Notes: generated by a model from the letters alone, not told the origin. Shown: positions 19,651 to 29,998, numbered from the stretch's first letter. The stretch is DNA of 64,000 nucleotides from Psychroflexus gondwanensis ACAM 44 (GCF_000355905.1 NZ_APLF01000009.1:248001-312000); one strand, 5' to 3'. Program-made: numbers and translations.

Positions 19651-19972
19651 TTTAAAAACACTTTCTATCAATTTGACATTTAAAGGCTGAAGAAGAATTT
19701 GACAGTATGTAATAGTTGGAGGGCAAATAATATAAGACAAGACTTCAGATTAAATTTCAAATGAAGCTGTTTGAAAAGACTTTTATTGTCACCTTGAACT
19801 TGTTTCAAGGTCTACGTTTTAATGAATTGAGATTCTGAAATAAATTCAGAATGACAAAATTTCAGGTTTTTAGGCAGTTTTTTTCTTTTAAAAACACTTT
19901 CTATCAATTTGACATTTAAAGTTTGAAGAAAAATCTGATAGTATGAAATAATTGAAGGACAAATGATATAAG
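19651..19972. repeat. two imperfect direct repeats of about 86 bp
   Basis: The segment 19651-19736 is repeated at 19887-19972 with scattered substitutions. Both copies contain the shared sequence ACTTTCTATCAATTTGACAT. A shorter flanking repeat (around 19595-19620 and 19734-19760) suggests that the whole region after htpG was duplicated. The unit has no coding content, and the htpG terminator is present in only one copy. Together with the REP-like pair this fills most of the 460-base gap between htpG and thrS. Confidence 0.75.
19786..19857. repeat. inverted pair of REP-like palindromic elements
   Basis: The element at 19786-19813 (starting TTGTCACCTTGAA) reappears in inverted orientation at 19830-19857 (read on the minus strand as TTGTCATTCTGAA). 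Each is itself a small hairpin. The two align along nearly 28 positions, differing mostly by transitions. In translation they give the VTLNLFQG and CHSEFISES peptides that recur in spurious database proteins. This is the layout of a REP doublet; no RAYT transposase is in the window. Confidence 0.75.
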
Positions 19973-20006
19973 GCTCTGTATTCAACCAAACAAAAGCCAT
20001 TTGATA

Positions 20007-20036
20007 TTGCAAAGAAAGATTATCTAAGTATCTTTG
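20007..20036 (+). promoter_or_regulatory. thrS promoter
   Basis: TTG at 20007-20009 and TATCTTTG at 20029-20036 with 19-base spacing match the Bacteroidota consensus. It lies 19 bases before the thrS ATG. Confidence 0.75.
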
Positions 20037-20055
20037 CTCGAAATTAAAAAGAACG

Positions 20056-22002
20056 ATGATAAATATTACTTTACCTGACGGAAGCGTAAAGCAGTTTGAT
20101 AAGGGGTCAACACCTATGGATGTTGCTTTTAGCATAAGTGCTGGATTAGCCAGAAACGTCATTTCTGCTAAGTTTAATGATGATGTTGTCGAAACTATCA
20201 CGCCTCTTGAAGAGGATGGTAATTTAGTTCTTTTAACCTTTAACGATGATGACGGTAAGCAGGCTTTTTGGCATTCTACAGCCCATCTTTTAGCTCAGGC
20301 TATCACCAAATTATATCCAGGTGTAAATCTTACAATTGGGCCTTCAATAGAAAAAGGATTTTACTACGATGTAGACCCTAATGGACAAGCGATTTCTGAA
20401 AATGATTTTCCTGAAATTGAAAAGAAGATGCTCGAACTCGCTAGAGGTAAGCATGACTTCCACATGCATCCTGTGTCAAAACCTGAAGCCTTAGAGTATT
20501 ACAAAATAAACAACAACCCTTATAAAGTTGAGCTTATAGAAAACCTCACCGATGGTGAGATTACCTTTTGTGACCACGACGATTTTACAGATTTATGTAG
20601 AGGTGGGCATATTCCAAATACAGGCTTTATAAAAGCCGTAAAACTGATGAATATTGCAGGAGCTTACTGGCGAGGCGATGAAAATAATGCTCAACTGACT
20701 CGGATTTATGGAATTTCATTTCCAAAACAAAAAGAGCTTAAAGAATATCTAGAACTTCTAGAAGAGGCTAAAAAAAGAGATCATAGAAAGTTGGGGAAAG
20801 AATTAAAGCTTTTTGCATTTTCTCAAAAAGTGGGACTTGGTCTTCCTTTATGGTTGCCTAAAGGCGCTGCATTGAGAGATCGTTTGGAGAAATTTCTAAA
20901 AGATGCTCAGGAAAATGCAGGCTACCAACAGGTCGTTTCTCCTCATATAGGACAGAAAGAATTATATATGACTTCTGGTCATTTTCAGAAGTATGGAGAA
21001 GATAGTTTCCAGCCTATAAAAACACCTCAGGATGGAGAAGAATATCTTCTCAAGCCAATGAATTGCCCTCACCATTGTGAGATTTTTAATGCACAAACTT
21101 GGAGCTATAGAGATTTACCACAAAGATATGCCGAGTTTGGAACAGTGTATAGGTATGAACAAAGTGGAGAACTGCATGGTCTTACTCGGGTAAGAGGGTT
21201 CACGCAAGACGATGCTCATATTTTTTGTACACCAGAACAGCTGGATGAGGAATTTAAGAAAGTTATAGATTTAGTGCTTTATGTATTTGGATCTTTGGGC
21301 TTCGAAAATTTCACGGCTCAAGTTTCTTTAAGAGATCCAGAAAACCCTACCAAATATATAGGTTCCGATGAAAACTGGAAAAAAGCCGAATCTGCCATAT
21401 TAAATGCGGCAGAGGAGAAAGGGCTAAACTATAAAGTGGTAACTGGTGAAGCTGCATTTTATGGACCTAAGCTCGACTTTATGGTCAAAGATGCCTTAGG
21501 AAGACAATGGCAATTGGGAACTATACAAGTCGACTATAATTTGCCGGAACGTTTTGAATTGGAATATAAGGGAAGTGATAACGAAATGCACAGACCTGTA
21601 ATGATTCACAGAGCGCCTTTTGGGAGCCTAGAACGTTTTATAGCTATCTTAATCGAGCACACCGGAGGAAACTTTCCGTTATGGTTAATGCCTGAACAAG
21701 CTACTATCCTATCAATCAGTGAGAAATATGAAAATTATTCTAAAAAAGTTTTAAGTTTACTTAAAAAACACGAAATTCGCGCCACATTCGATAACAGAGG
21801 TGAAACCATGGGTAAGAAAATCCGTGAGGCCGAAATGAATAAGATACCTTATATGCTCATCGTTGGTGAAGCTGAGGTTGAAAATGAAACGGTTTCTGTA
21901 AGAAAACACGGAGGTGAAGACTTAGGTCAAATGTCCATTGCAAGTTTCGCTGAAATTATAAATGCACAAATAGATAAAGAGATCTATAAATTTGAAGTTT
22001 AA
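20056..22002 (+). CDS. thrS: threonyl-tRNA synthetase
   Basis: ThrRS charges tRNA-Thr. The 648-residue protein has an N-terminal TGS domain (about 1-60), the editing domain with [10 protein letters not shown] (H73-type zinc/editing motif) near residues 73-82 and DLCRGGH, the class II catalytic core with [10 protein letters not shown] and [18 protein letters not shown], and a C-terminal anticodon-binding domain (about 545-640). The length is normal. It is the first gene of a thrS-infC-rpmI-rplT cluster, the classical translation operon order. Confidence 0.98.
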   Translation: MINITLPDGSVKQFDKGSTPMDVAFSISAGLARNVISAKFNDDVVETITPLEEDGNLVLLTFNDDDGKQAFWHSTAHLLAQAITKLYPGVNLTIGPSIEKGFYYDVDPNGQAISENDFPEIEKKMLELARGKHDFHMHPVSKPEALEYYKINNNPYKVELIENLTDGEITFCDHDDFTDLCRGGHIPNTGFIKAVKLMNIAGAYWRGDENNAQLTRIYGISFPKQKELKEYLELLEEAKKRDHRKLGKELKLFAFSQKVGLGLPLWLPKGAALRDRLEKFLKDAQENAGYQQVVSPHIGQKELYMTSGHFQKYGEDSFQPIKTPQDGEEYLLKPMNCPHHCEIFNAQTWSYRDLPQRYAEFGTVYRYEQSGELHGLTRVRGFTQDDAHIFCTPEQLDEEFKKVIDLVLYVFGSLGFENFTAQVSLRDPENPTKYIGSDENWKKAESAILNAAEEKGLNYKVVTGEAAFYGPKLDFMVKDALGRQWQLGTIQVDYNLPERFELEYKGSDNEMHRPVMIHRAPFGSLERFIAILIEHTGGNFPLWLMPEQATILSISEKYENYSKKVLSLLKKHEIRATFDNRGETMGKKIREAEMNKIPYMLIVGEAEVENETVSVRKHGGEDLGQMSIASFAEIINAQIDKEIYKFEV

Positions 22003-22020
22003 TTAAAAAATTATATAGCC

Positions 22021-22578
22021 ATAGCAATACGTAGAAAAAAATCAAGACAGTCACCGAGGCAGATCAAAGAGAACCCTCATAAGATCAACGACAAAATAAG
22101 AGCCCCAAAGGTTCGTCTTGTTGGTGAGAATGTAAAAGTAGATATCTATTCATTAAAAGAGGCTCTCGCCATGGCGGAAGAGCAGGAACTCGATTTAGTT
22201 GAAATATCTCCTAAAGCAGATCCTCCTGTTTGTAAAGTTATGGACTACAAGAAATTCTTGTATGAACAAAAGAAACGCGAAAAAGCTCTTAAAGCAAAAA
22301 CAACGCAAGTTGTTGTGAAAGAGATTCGTTTTGGCCCCAACACCGATGATCACGATTATGAATTTAAAAAGAAAAATGCGGAGAAGTTCCTTAAAGATGG
22401 AGCAAAACTGAAAGCATTCGTCTTTTTTAAAGGGCGTTCCATCGTTTTTAAAGATAAAGGACAAATTTTATTACTTAGACTTGCTCAAGATTTAGAAGAT
22501 CTAGCTAAAGTTGAACAAATGCCGAAACTAGAAGGGAAAAGAATGATTATGATCCTTGCTCCTGTTTCAAAAAAATAA
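22021..22578 (+). CDS. infC: translation initiation factor IF-3 with probable AUA start
   Basis: IF-3 binds the 30S subunit and rejects wrong start codons. From the codon ATA at 22021 the frame reads (M)[17 protein letters not shown] and continues into the conserved [18 protein letters not shown] and the linker plus C-terminal domain, giving 185 residues, the usual size. There is no ATG, GTG or TTG in frame between the thrS stop and ATG 22171, which would remove the first 50 residues including part of the N domain. Non-canonical starts (AUU in E. coli) are known to let IF-3 control its own synthesis. The start at 22171 used by simple gene finders is therefore wrong; a start at ATA 22015 is also possible. 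Confidence 0.92.
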   Translation: MAIRRKKSRQSPRQIKENPHKINDKIRAPKVRLVGENVKVDIYSLKEALAMAEEQELDLVEISPKADPPVCKVMDYKKFLYEQKKREKALKAKTTQVVVKEIRFGPNTDDHDYEFKKKNAEKFLKDGAKLKAFVFFKGRSIVFKDKGQILLLRLAQDLEDLAKVEQMPKLEGKRMIMILAPVSKK

Positions 22579-22605
22579 TTGCGATAATTCCAAATACAGA
22601 TCCAA

Positions 22606-22803
22606 ATGCCAAAGATGAAAACAAAATCGAGTGCTAAAAAGCGTTTTAAAATTACCGGTACAGGTAAAATAAAACGCAAACATGCATTCAAAAGTCACAT
22701 TTTGACCAAAAAGTCAAAAAAGAGAAAATTGAAGTTAACCCACTCTACTTTAGTAGACAAAGCAGATGTGCATAGCATCAAAACTCAATTACGCTTAAAA
22801 TAA
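22606..22803 (+). CDS. rpmI: 50S ribosomal protein L35
   Basis: This 65-residue, very basic protein is bL35, with the typical [15 protein letters not shown] start followed by the [15 protein letters not shown] segment. It lies 27 bases after infC and is part of the infC-rpmI-rplT unit, which in other bacteria is repressed by L20 binding to the mRNA leader. Confidence 0.97.
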   Translation: MPKMKTKSSAKKRFKITGTGKIKRKHAFKSHILTKKSKKRKLKLTHSTLVDKADVHSIKTQLRLK

Positions 22804-22887
22804 GCAAACAGGTTATTATTATTAATCCATGGAGTTAGGCTCATAAAATGTTTATTATAAACTGCCTACTACAAAAAACAGCAAATT

Positions 22888-23232
22888 ATGCCAAGATCAA
22901 CAAATTCTGTCGCTTCCAGAGCCAGACGTAAAAAAATAATGAAGCAAGCTAAAGGTTACTTCGGACGTCGTAAAAACGTTTGGACAATAGCCAAGAATGC
23001 AGTCGAAAAAGCAATGTTATATGCTTACAGAGACCGTAAAACCAAAAAGAGAAATTTCAGATCGCTTTGGATCATTAGAATTAATGCTGCAGCAAGATTG
23101 CACGGATTATCTTACTCTCAATTTATGGGAAAAGTTAAAGCTCATAACATAGAGTTAAACAGAAAAGTTCTAGCTGATTTAGCTATGAACAATCCTGAAG
23201 CTTTCAAAGCTGTAGTAGACAAAGTAAAATAA
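22888..23232 (+). CDS. rplT: 50S ribosomal protein L20
   Basis: The 114-residue protein is bL20, an early assembly protein of the large subunit, with the [20 protein letters not shown] start, GYFGRRKN and the [19 protein letters not shown] segment. It follows rpmI after 84 bases, a gap long enough for an RNA structure such as the L20 operator known from other phyla, although none was clearly identified. A strong terminator follows. Confidence 0.98.
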   Translation: MPRSTNSVASRARRKKIMKQAKGYFGRRKNVWTIAKNAVEKAMLYAYRDRKTKKRNFRSLWIIRINAAARLHGLSYSQFMGKVKAHNIELNRKVLADLAMNNPEAFKAVVDKVK

Positions 23233-23257
23233 TTTTAATCAATTATTATCGCAATTT

Positions 23258-23287
23258 AAAACCTGTTCTTATCGAACAGGTTTTTTT
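23258..23287 (+). terminator. rplT terminator
   Basis: An 11-bp stem (23258-23268 with 23274-23284), TTATC loop and seven T residues end the thrS-rplT operon. Confidence 0.92.
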
Positions 23288-23394
23288 ATTTTAATTCAGT
23301 CTAATGATTTATAAAGGAATATTCTCAATCATTTTGAGGAAATGATACGTTAAATACTTAATTTAGAAATAAATGTTTAACTAAAAAATGAATT

Positions 23395-23631
23395 ATGGCT
23401 ATTAGATTTGCGAGTAACTGTGGAAACTGTAAGCATTTAGTGGAAAACACCTTTTGTAGTCAACACAATGTTATGGTGTCTTCAAAATATACCTGTGATC
23501 AGTTTAAAATGAAAGCGGCTCTCAAAAATGAGAGGAGTTGTTCAGATTGTAGTAAATATGAAACTGAAATTTGTGCTCATCCCGAAAAGGCTGCACCTGG
23601 AATGCTTTGTGCCTCTTGGAGTCCACAATAA
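23395..23631 (+). CDS. small protein with two tandem four-cysteine units
   Basis: The 78-residue product has eight cysteines in two similar units: C9-x2-C12-x8-C21-x12-C34 and C49-x2-C52-x7-C60-x11-C72. Each unit would suit one zinc ion or a small Fe-S cluster. There is no signal peptide, so it is cytoplasmic. I do not recognise a named family. It stands alone between the rplT terminator and a BtuF-like gene, and an internal duplication is the simplest origin of the two units. Confidence 0.8.
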   Translation: MAIRFASNCGNCKHLVENTFCSQHNVMVSSKYTCDQFKMKAALKNERSCSDCSKYETEICAHPEKAAPGMLCASWSPQ

Positions 23632-23700
23632 AACTATAAATTTCTATTCAAAATCTAAATACTAGTTGAAATATCGGCTGGTATTTTTTAGTTTAGAGTT

Positions 23701-24471
23701 ATGAAAGATCAACTAGGTAGAGAACTCCATTTTGAAACTATTCCCCAACGTATAGTTTGTCTAGTTCCAAGCTTAACGGAATTACTTGTAGATTTAGGAC
23801 TAAGGTCGAAACTAGTTGGGGTGACCAAGTTTTGCGTCCATCCTAAAGATATTAAAGAGAGTGTTGAAATTATTGGTGGTACCAAAAATGTAAAGTTGGA
23901 TAAGATCAAGATCTTACAACCTGATTTTATTCTAGCCAATAAAGAAGAAAATACCTTGGAGGATATTGACTTGCTCTCAACTGACCTCAACGTCTATGTA
24001 AGTGATATAAATGATCTGAAAGATTTAAAAGGTTTAATCACAGATATATCTCTTTTGTTTGGTGTCGAGGAAAAAGGACGACAGCTGATAAAAGCTATTG
24101 AAAGTCAATTTCTAGATTTTCAAAATTTCATAAAGGATAAACCAAAACTTAAAGTCGCTTACTTTATTTGGAGAAATCCGTGGATGGTTGTTGGGTCGTC
24201 AACATTTATCAATTATATGTTGGAGCTAAACAACTTCGAAAATGTTTATGCTCACCTTCAGCGTTATCCTGAAGTTGATATTAAGGCTCTTAAAAAAGTT
24301 GATTATATTTTGCTGTCCTCGGAGCCATTTCCATTTAAAAACGACCACAAAACAGAATTAGCAGTTGAAGATCATAACATAGAAATTGTAGATGGAGAAT
24401 ACTTTAGTTGGTATGGTTCGAGACTTGTTAAAGCCTTTCCCTATTTTAAACAATTGAGAGACAAACTATAA
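23701..24471 (+). CDS. BtuF-like periplasmic-binding fold protein without signal peptide
   Basis: This 256-residue protein has the helical-backbone metal/cobalamin-receptor fold (BtuF/FhuD type): PQRIVCLVPSLTELL near residues 16-30, GGTKNVKLDKI(K)ILQPD near 59-76, and a C-terminal GSRLVKAFPYF. No signal peptide or lipobox is present at the N-terminus, which starts directly with MKDQLGRELHFE, so it may act in the cytoplasm. No transporter subunits are beside it. A B12-dependent mutase (icmF) lies 1.7 kb downstream, which is only a hint of a cobalamin link. Confidence 0.8.
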   Translation: MKDQLGRELHFETIPQRIVCLVPSLTELLVDLGLRSKLVGVTKFCVHPKDIKESVEIIGGTKNVKLDKIKILQPDFILANKEENTLEDIDLLSTDLNVYVSDINDLKDLKGLITDISLLFGVEEKGRQLIKAIESQFLDFQNFIKDKPKLKVAYFIWRNPWMVVGSSTFINYMLELNNFENVYAHLQRYPEVDIKALKKVDYILLSSEPFPFKNDHKTELAVEDHNIEIVDGEYFSWYGSRLVKAFPYFKQLRDKL

Positions 24472-24519
24472 AATTATAACATGATTTTTGGTTATTCGCC
24501 TTATCATGGCTAAACTTAT

Positions 24520-24527
24520 TATATTTG
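24520..24527 (+). promoter_or_regulatory. alpha/beta hydrolase promoter -7 element
   Basis: TATATTTG at 24520-24527 lies inside the upstream extension of the hydrolase frame, which argues for translation from TTG 24539. Confidence 0.45.
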
Positions 24528-24538
24528 CAATAAAAAAC

Positions 24539-25348
24539 TTGATAAACCACTCTATATATCATCATGACACTTCCTCGCAATGGGTCACTTTTGTTCATGG
24601 TGCTGGTGGAAGTTCCTCAATTTGGTTCAAGCAATTAAGAACGTTCCGTGTCCATTTTAATATCCTATTACTGGATTTGAGGGGTCACGGTAACTCTAAA
24701 CCTAAGCTTCAAGATTCGCTTAACGAAAATTATACTTTTGATGCTATTACAGATGATATTATTGAGGTTTTGGACTTAAATAACATCGAGAAATCACATT
24801 TTGTAGGAATTTCCTTAGGGACTATCTTGATAAGAAATTTAGCTGAGAATTATCCTAATCGAGTCTCAAGTATGATTATGGGAGGCGCCATTATGAAAAT
24901 GAATGTAAGATCTAGATTTTTAATCAAAGTAGGAGTCATCTTTAAGTCAGTTGTCCCTTACATGATTCTTTATAAATTATTTGCATTTATCATCATGCCG
25001 AGGAGAAACCATAAAAAATCAAGAAATCTCTTTGTGAATGAAGCTAAAAAACTTTATCAAAAAGAATTCATTAGATGGTTCAAGCTCACTTCTGAAATCA
25101 ATCCATTACTAAAATTCTTTAGACAAAAGCCGATCGATATTCCTTCTCTTTACATGATGGGAGAACAAGACTATCTGTTTTTACCAGCGGTGAAAAAGAT
25201 TTCTGAAACTCATAAGGAAGCCAAGTTATTTATATTGAAGAACTGTGGACATGTAGTCAATGTTGAACAGCCTAAAGTCTTCAATACTCAAGTGATCGAC
25301 TTTATCAAAAGCCTCGAATACCCAAACGCGTCTTTGAAATTGGTTTAA
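24539..25348 (+). CDS. alpha/beta hydrolase
   Basis: The protein has the alpha/beta-hydrolase fold: an oxyanion-loop motif TFVHGAGGSSSIWFKQ, LDLRGHGNS, the nucleophile elbow GISLGT with the serine, and a C-terminal CGHVVN histidine. The acid residue is likely the Asp in MGEQDYLF. The substrate is unknown. TTG 24539 is taken as the start (269 residues, start MINHSIYHHDTSSQWVTFVHG would be expected for this family) because a promoter element covers the more upstream ATGs at 24488-type positions and 24506. Its end overlaps the end of the convergent lipoprotein gene by four bases. Confidence 0.85.
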   Translation: MINHSIYHHDTSSQWVTFVHGAGGSSSIWFKQLRTFRVHFNILLLDLRGHGNSKPKLQDSLNENYTFDAITDDIIEVLDLNNIEKSHFVGISLGTILIRNLAENYPNRVSSMIMGGAIMKMNVRSRFLIKVGVIFKSVVPYMILYKLFAFIIMPRRNHKKSRNLFVNEAKKLYQKEFIRWFKLTSEINPLLKFFRQKPIDIPSLYMMGEQDYLFLPAVKKISETHKEAKLFILKNCGHVVNVEQPKVFNTQVIDFIKSLEYPNASLKLV

Positions 25349-26046
25349 TCTTGGAGGGCAAATACTCTTTTTAATAATAGGGAAGATCTTTCATTGATGT
25401 TATTCCTAATTTCAATTTCTTCCATTTCAATCATTTTATAAACTCCCTTCAACGCTTGTGAAGTCACATAATCGGTTAAATCAGGATTGACCTCCTTCGT
25501 TAAGGGTATTTGGTTGTATCGCTGTATGGTTGTTTCCCATATTTGATCGGCTCCTACTTTCTTGAAGTTAGCTGCTACCACAGGCTGGAATTTAAGGTAC
25601 AATTCATTTTCTGTTTTAGACTTTAGATAATCTGTAGCAGCTGACGGACTGCCTAATAAAATGGCTTTTGACTCCTCAAAGGTGAGGTCTTTAATCGCCG
25701 CTATAAATAGTGGGGTTGCTTCTTTTACGGCCTCTTCAGCAGTTTTATTTAAAGCACGAATCCCTTGCTCTGTTAAGGATTCCAAACCCACTTTTTGGAG
25801 TATATTTTCAACCGTCTCCAATTCGCTAGGTAATTCAATTTTGACCATCGGGTTTGAATAAAAGCCATCTTCTTGAGTGAGTTTTGTTACTTCTTCACGG
25901 ATACCTTTAGTTAAGGCTTCTTTTAAGCCGTCTCCTATTTGTTCTTCCGTAAGAATTCCAGAGTTCGATATCTCTTCAGAAATTTGTTGAAGTTCAGCGC
26001 AAGATTGTGTTATGAAAATAATGATAAGGCCAATATGAAGCCTCAT
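25345..26046 (-). CDS. DUF4197 lipoprotein
   Basis: The product matches the DUF4197 family of unknown function: ILTEEQIGDGLKEALTKGI, then TPLFIAAIKDLTFEESKAIL and a C-terminal TSQALKGVYKMI. From ATG 26046 (233 residues) it begins MRLHIGLIIIFITQSCAEL, a lipoprotein signal with lipobox TQSC, so it is probably anchored in the outer or inner membrane. A longer frame reaches 26082, but the added 12 residues would lie in front of a complete signal peptide. The gene is convergent with the hydrolase and divergent from icmF. Confidence 0.85.
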   Translation of the reverse strand: MRLHIGLIIIFITQSCAELQQISEEISNSGILTEEQIGDGLKEALTKGIREEVTKLTQEDGFYSNPMVKIELPSELETVENILQKVGLESLTEQGIRALNKTAEEAVKEATPLFIAAIKDLTFEESKAILLGSPSAATDYLKSKTENELYLKFQPVVAANFKKVGADQIWETTIQRYNQIPLTKEVNPDLTDYVTSQALKGVYKMIEMEEIEIRNNINERSSLLLKRVFALQD

Positions 26047-26206
26047 AATGTTGCTTTTGTAAAATGAAAACATGAAATTCAATTTTTAGAACTGTATGTG
26101 AGCTAATTTACTCTTTTTATTTTGTATTCCTTTAGAAATTTAAAGGCGTTGAGTTGAATATTTCGTAATTTTACAGTCCAAATTTTCATAATAATTCAAC
26201 ACCATA

Positions 26207-29200
26207 ATGGAGCAACAAAAACCATATACACCTCAAAATCAAATCAGAATTGTTACTGCTGCCTCTTTGTTCGATGGACACGATGCTGCTATCAACGTGA
26301 TGCGTCGTATCATACAATCCACGGGAGTTGAAGTTATTCACCTTGGACACGATAGAGGCGTGGAAGAAGTAGTCAATACGGCAATTCAAGAAGACGTTAA
26401 TGCTATAGCTTTAACCTCTTACCAAGGCGGACACAATGAATACTTCAAATACATGTACGATTTGCTTCAGGAAAAGGGAGCAACGCATATTAAGATTTTT
26501 GGCGGTGGAGGTGGAGTCATCCTTACAGAAGAAATTGAAGAATTAATGGAACACGGCATCACTAGGATTTATTCTCCCGATGATGGACGTAAAATGGGAC
26601 TTCAGGGAATGATTAACGATTTGGTGGAAAAATCTGATTTTCCCACTCCAAAATTAAAAGCACCAGATAAAACTGCAGAGCGTCTTAAACAAAAAGATGT
26701 CAATACTATCGCTAGATTGATTTCTTTAGCTGAGAACCGTCATGATGAATTTAAAAAAATATTCTCACCGATACAGGAAGCCCATAAAAATGAAGTCCCT
26801 GTTCTAGGAATCACTGGAACTGGAGGCTCTGGTAAATCCTCATTGGTAGACGAATTGATCAGGCGCTTCTTGGTCGATTTTGAAGACAAGCAAATAGGAG
26901 TTATCTCTGTAGATCCTTCCAAACGAAGAACAGGCGGAGCATTGCTAGGAGACAGAATTCGCATGAATGCTATTAACTCTCCGCGAGTGTATATGCGTTC
27001 TTTAGCAACACGTCGATCTAATTTAGCTTTATCAAAATATGTTCAAGAAGCGATTGAGGTCCTAAAAGCGGCTAACTACGACTTAATCATTTTAGAAACT
27101 TCGGGGATCGGTCAAAGTGATACTGAAATTCTAGACCATTCCGATATTTCTCTTTACGTGATGACGCCAGAATTTGGGGCCGCCACACAATTGGAGAAGA
27201 TCGACATGTTAGATTTCGCAGATCTTGTGGCGATCAATAAATTTGATAAGCGTGGCGCAAAAGATGCACTTCGCGATGTCAAAAAACAATATCAGCGTAA
27301 CCACAATTTATGGGATGCTAAACCAGAAACCCTTCCTGTTTATGGAACTATAGCCTCCCAATTTAATGATCCTGGAATGAATATTCTTTACAAAAGAATT
27401 ATGGATCAACTTTCAGAAAAGACGTCTACCACTCTAAAAAGTGATTACCAGATCACGGATGAGATGTCAGAGAAAATTTTCGTCATCCCACCGGCGCGCA
27501 CGCGTTACCTTTCAGAAATTTCAGAAAGCAACAGATCTTATGATGATAAGGCCAACTCTCAGGTAGAAGTTGCTCAAAAACTCTATGGTATATTTAAAAC
27601 CTTAGAAAGTGTTACAGAAAGCAAACTTCAGCTTGATAAAAATGGAATAGATGAAGCGCAATTAAAAGAAACGCTTACAGAGGATAACGAAACCTTAGTC
27701 GAATTGCTTAAAAAAGAATTTGATAGAGTGAAGATGGACCTTGACCCATACAACTGGGAGAAGGTTCTAGATTGGGAAAATGTCGTTCAGAAATATACAA
27801 ATGAGGTCTATACGTTTAAAGTCAGAGATAAAGAGATAAAAATCGATACGCATACCGAGTCTCTCTCTCATCTTAAAATACCCAAAGTCGCTTTACCAAA
27901 ATACAAAGCTTGGGGTGATTTACTAAAATGGCTATTACAAGAAAATGTTCCAGGTGAATTCCCCTATACGGCTGGATTATATCCTTTCAAAAGAACGGGG
28001 GAGGATCCAACCAGAATGTTTGCCGGAGAAGGTGGGCCAGAAAGAACCAATCGACGGTTTCATTATGTAAGTGCGGGATTACCTGCAAAACGACTTTCTA
28101 CAGCTTTTGATTCGGTGACCCTGTATGGAAATGACCCTAACCACAGACCCGATATTTACGGTAAAATTGGTAATGCGGGGGTCTCTATTTGCTGCCTAGA
28201 TGATGCTAAAAAATTATACTCAGGTTTCGATTTGGCAGATGCCATGACCTCTGTGAGCATGACCATCAACGGACCTGCTCCAATGTTGCTTGGCTTTTTT
28301 ATGAATGCCGCAATCGACCAGCAGTGTGAAAAACACATTCAAGAACACGGACTAGAGAAAGACGTACAAGCCAAGATAAAAGCCATCTATAAAAAAAATG
28401 GGAGTGAAAGGCCAACCTATCAAGGCGAGCTTCCAGAAGGAAACAACGGACTTGGATTGATGTTGCTTGGCGTCACTGGAGATATGGTTTTGCCTAGAGA
28501 TGTTTATGAGAAGATTAAACAGAACACTATTGCTGTGGTACGAGGAACTGTACAGGCCGATATTCTAAAGGAAGATCAAGCTCAGAACACCTGTATTTTC
28601 TCAACGGAGTTTGCTATACGTCTCATGGGAGATGTTCAGGAGTATTTTATTGAAAATAAAGTGAGAAACTTCTACTCGGTTTCTATTTCTGGATACCATA
28701 TTGCTGAAGCCGGTGCCAACCCTATTACGCAATTAGCTTTAACGCTTTCTAACGGATTCACGTACGTGGAATACTACTTAAGCCGTGGAATGGACATCAA
28801 TAAGTTTGGCCCCAATTTAAGTTTCTTTTTCTCCAACGGGATAGACCCAGAATACGCGGTTATTGGTAGGGTCGCGAGACGAATCTGGTCCAAAGCTATG
28901 CGCGACAAATATGGAGCGAATTCACGGGCGCAAATGTTGAAGTATCATATCCAGACCTCTGGTCGTTCGCTTCATGCCCAAGAAATAGATTTTAACGACA
29001 TTAGAACTACTCTCCAAGCCCTATATGCCATTTACGACAACTGTAATTCTCTACATACCAATGCGTATGATGAAGCGATTACAACACCTACAGAAGAATC
29101 TGTACGTCGAGCAATGGCTATCCAGTTAATCATCAACAAAGAATTAGGCTTAGCGAAGAACGAAAATCCTATCCAAGGTTCTTTTATTATTGAAGAATTA

Positions 29201-29641
29201 ACAGATCTTGTAGAAGAAGCGGTCTTGTTAGAATTCGATCGTCTTACGGAGCGTGGCGGAGTTTTGGGAGCGATGGAGACGATGTACCAGCGAAGTAAAA
29301 TTCAAGAAGAGAGTCTGCATTACGAAATGCTTAAGCACACAGGCGAATTTCCAATTATTGGGGTGAATACGTTCTTGAGTTCCAAGGGATCGCCAACGGT
29401 AAAACCAAGGGAAGTGATTCGAGCGACAGAGACGGAGAAAGAGTTCCAAATCGATACACTCAACAAATTGCATACGGTTTATGAAGATAGAGCTCAAGAC
29501 AACCTAAAACGCATACAAGAAGCAGCTATCAAAAATGAAAATATCTTCGAAGAATTGATGCAAGCGACCAAGTATTGTTCTTTGGGTCAAATCACAGAAG
29601 CTCTTTTTGAAGTCGGCGGACAGTACCGTAGAAATATGTAA
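26207..29641 (+). CDS. icmF: fused isobutyryl-CoA mutase IcmF
   Basis: IcmF interconverts isobutyryl-CoA and butyryl-CoA with adenosylcobalamin. The 1144-residue protein has three parts: an N-terminal B12-binding domain with the base-off histidine motif DGHDAAIN near residues 23-30, a MeaB-like G-protein chaperone domain with P-loop GTGGSGKSS at 204-212, and a C-terminal mutase domain from about residue 550 with the [19 protein letters not shown] segment. In methylmalonyl-CoA mutase the B12 domain is at the C-terminus and MeaB is separate, so the order identifies IcmF. Related mutases with this architecture can also act on pivalyl-CoA. The gene stands alone and is followed by a structured repeat element. 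Confidence 0.95.
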   Translation: MEQQKPYTPQNQIRIVTAASLFDGHDAAINVMRRIIQSTGVEVIHLGHDRGVEEVVNTAIQEDVNAIALTSYQGGHNEYFKYMYDLLQEKGATHIKIFGGGGGVILTEEIEELMEHGITRIYSPDDGRKMGLQGMINDLVEKSDFPTPKLKAPDKTAERLKQKDVNTIARLISLAENRHDEFKKIFSPIQEAHKNEVPVLGITGTGGSGKSSLVDELIRRFLVDFEDKQIGVISVDPSKRRTGGALLGDRIRMNAINSPRVYMRSLATRRSNLALSKYVQEAIEVLKAANYDLIILETSGIGQSDTEILDHSDISLYVMTPEFGAATQLEKIDMLDFADLVAINKFDKRGAKDALRDVKKQYQRNHNLWDAKPETLPVYGTIASQFNDPGMNILYKRIMDQLSEKTSTTLKSDYQITDEMSEKIFVIPPARTRYLSEISESNRSYDDKANSQVEVAQKLYGIFKTLESVTESKLQLDKNGIDEAQLKETLTEDNETLVELLKKEFDRVKMDLDPYNWEKVLDWENVVQKYTNEVYTFKVRDKEIKIDTHTESLSHLKIPKVALPKYKAWGDLLKWLLQENVPGEFPYTAGLYPFKRTGEDPTRMFAGEGGPERTNRRFHYVSAGLPAKRLSTAFDSVTLYGNDPNHRPDIYGKIGNAGVSICCLDDAKKLYSGFDLADAMTSVSMTINGPAPMLLGFFMNAAIDQQCEKHIQEHGLEKDVQAKIKAIYKKNGSERPTYQGELPEGNNGLGLMLLGVTGDMVLPRDVYEKIKQNTIAVVRGTVQADILKEDQAQNTCIFSTEFAIRLMGDVQEYFIENKVRNFYSVSISGYHIAEAGANPITQLALTLSNGFTYVEYYLSRGMDINKFGPNLSFFFSNGIDPEYAVIGRVARRIWSKAMRDKYGANSRAQMLKYHIQTSGRSLHAQEIDFNDIRTTLQALYAIYDNCNSLHTNAYDEAITTPTEESVRRAMAIQLIINKELGLAKNENPIQGSFIIEELTDLVEEAVLLEFDRLTERGGVLGAMETMYQRSKIQEESLHYEMLKHTGEFPIIGVNTFLSSKGSPTVKPREVIRATETEKEFQIDTLNKLHTVYEDRAQDNLKRIQEAAIKNENIFEELMQATKYCSLGQITEALFEVGGQYRRNM

Positions 29642-29659
29642 TTTTTTTAAAAAGTAGAT

Positions 29660-29800
29660 GGGCGTGACCCCGTTCCGATAAAAATCGGGACGGGGTCGGG
29701 CTTTTTGCTATTACGCCTCCACAAAAGCAGTAGCCTTACTCAGGTAAGACTACTGCTTTTTTAGTTCGGGGTAACCGCTTCAATCCCTCACGCGGGGCTT
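29660..29800 (+). repeat. structured intergenic element with three hairpins
   Basis: GGCGT at 29661-29665 can pair with ACGCC at 29713-29717, enclosing a GC-rich hairpin (29666-29679 with 29684-29697). This is followed by a second hairpin at 29723-29760 with a T-run that can act as the icmF terminator, and then by a CCGC...GCGG pairing (29775-29778 with 29792-29795). I recall elements with the same GTCGGGCTTTT(T)CGCTA and CAATCCCTCACGCGG parts in many Bacteroidota genomes, but could not check. It is an RNA-like or mobile palindromic repeat; it has no coding capacity. Confidence 0.6.
29723..29761 (+). terminator. icmF terminator inside the structured element
   Basis: Stem 29723-29739 with 29744-29760 (one 2-base internal loop), loop TCAG, followed by TTTTTT. 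Confidence 0.75.
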
Positions 29801-29882
29801 TTCATTATTTTGTTTTCTGAAGAATGAATTATGCTTATCCCGAGAATTGATGGGGGTAAAGGTTTAGTTTTAAAACCTTAGG

Positions 29883-29998
29883 GAAGACCATTGGGTAATA
29901 TGTATGAAAGTGTTAGTTTAGTTGATAATAAAATACCGCCTAAATAGAGTTATACTCTATAGTGGAGAGTTGAATAGGGTTTATACGGATGTTAGCGG
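29883..29998. repeat. copy R1 of the island's long repeat (3' part only)
   Basis: This 116-base segment matches the last quarter of the two long repeats at 33279-33727 and 34748-35190. It ends in GGTTTATACGGATGTTAGCGG immediately before the SMI1 gene. The rest of the stretch 29801-30014 has no gene. Confidence 0.75.

Noticed and set aside
19812-20201. Minus-strand open frame of 129 codons over the thrS start region
   Set aside because: It covers the REP-like doublet, contains the CHSEFISES peptide typical of spurious proteins and overlaps the thrS promoter and start on the opposite strand.
22171-22578. IF-3 start at ATG 22171
   Set aside because: It would remove the conserved first 50 residues of IF-3, which are encoded in the same frame directly upstream.
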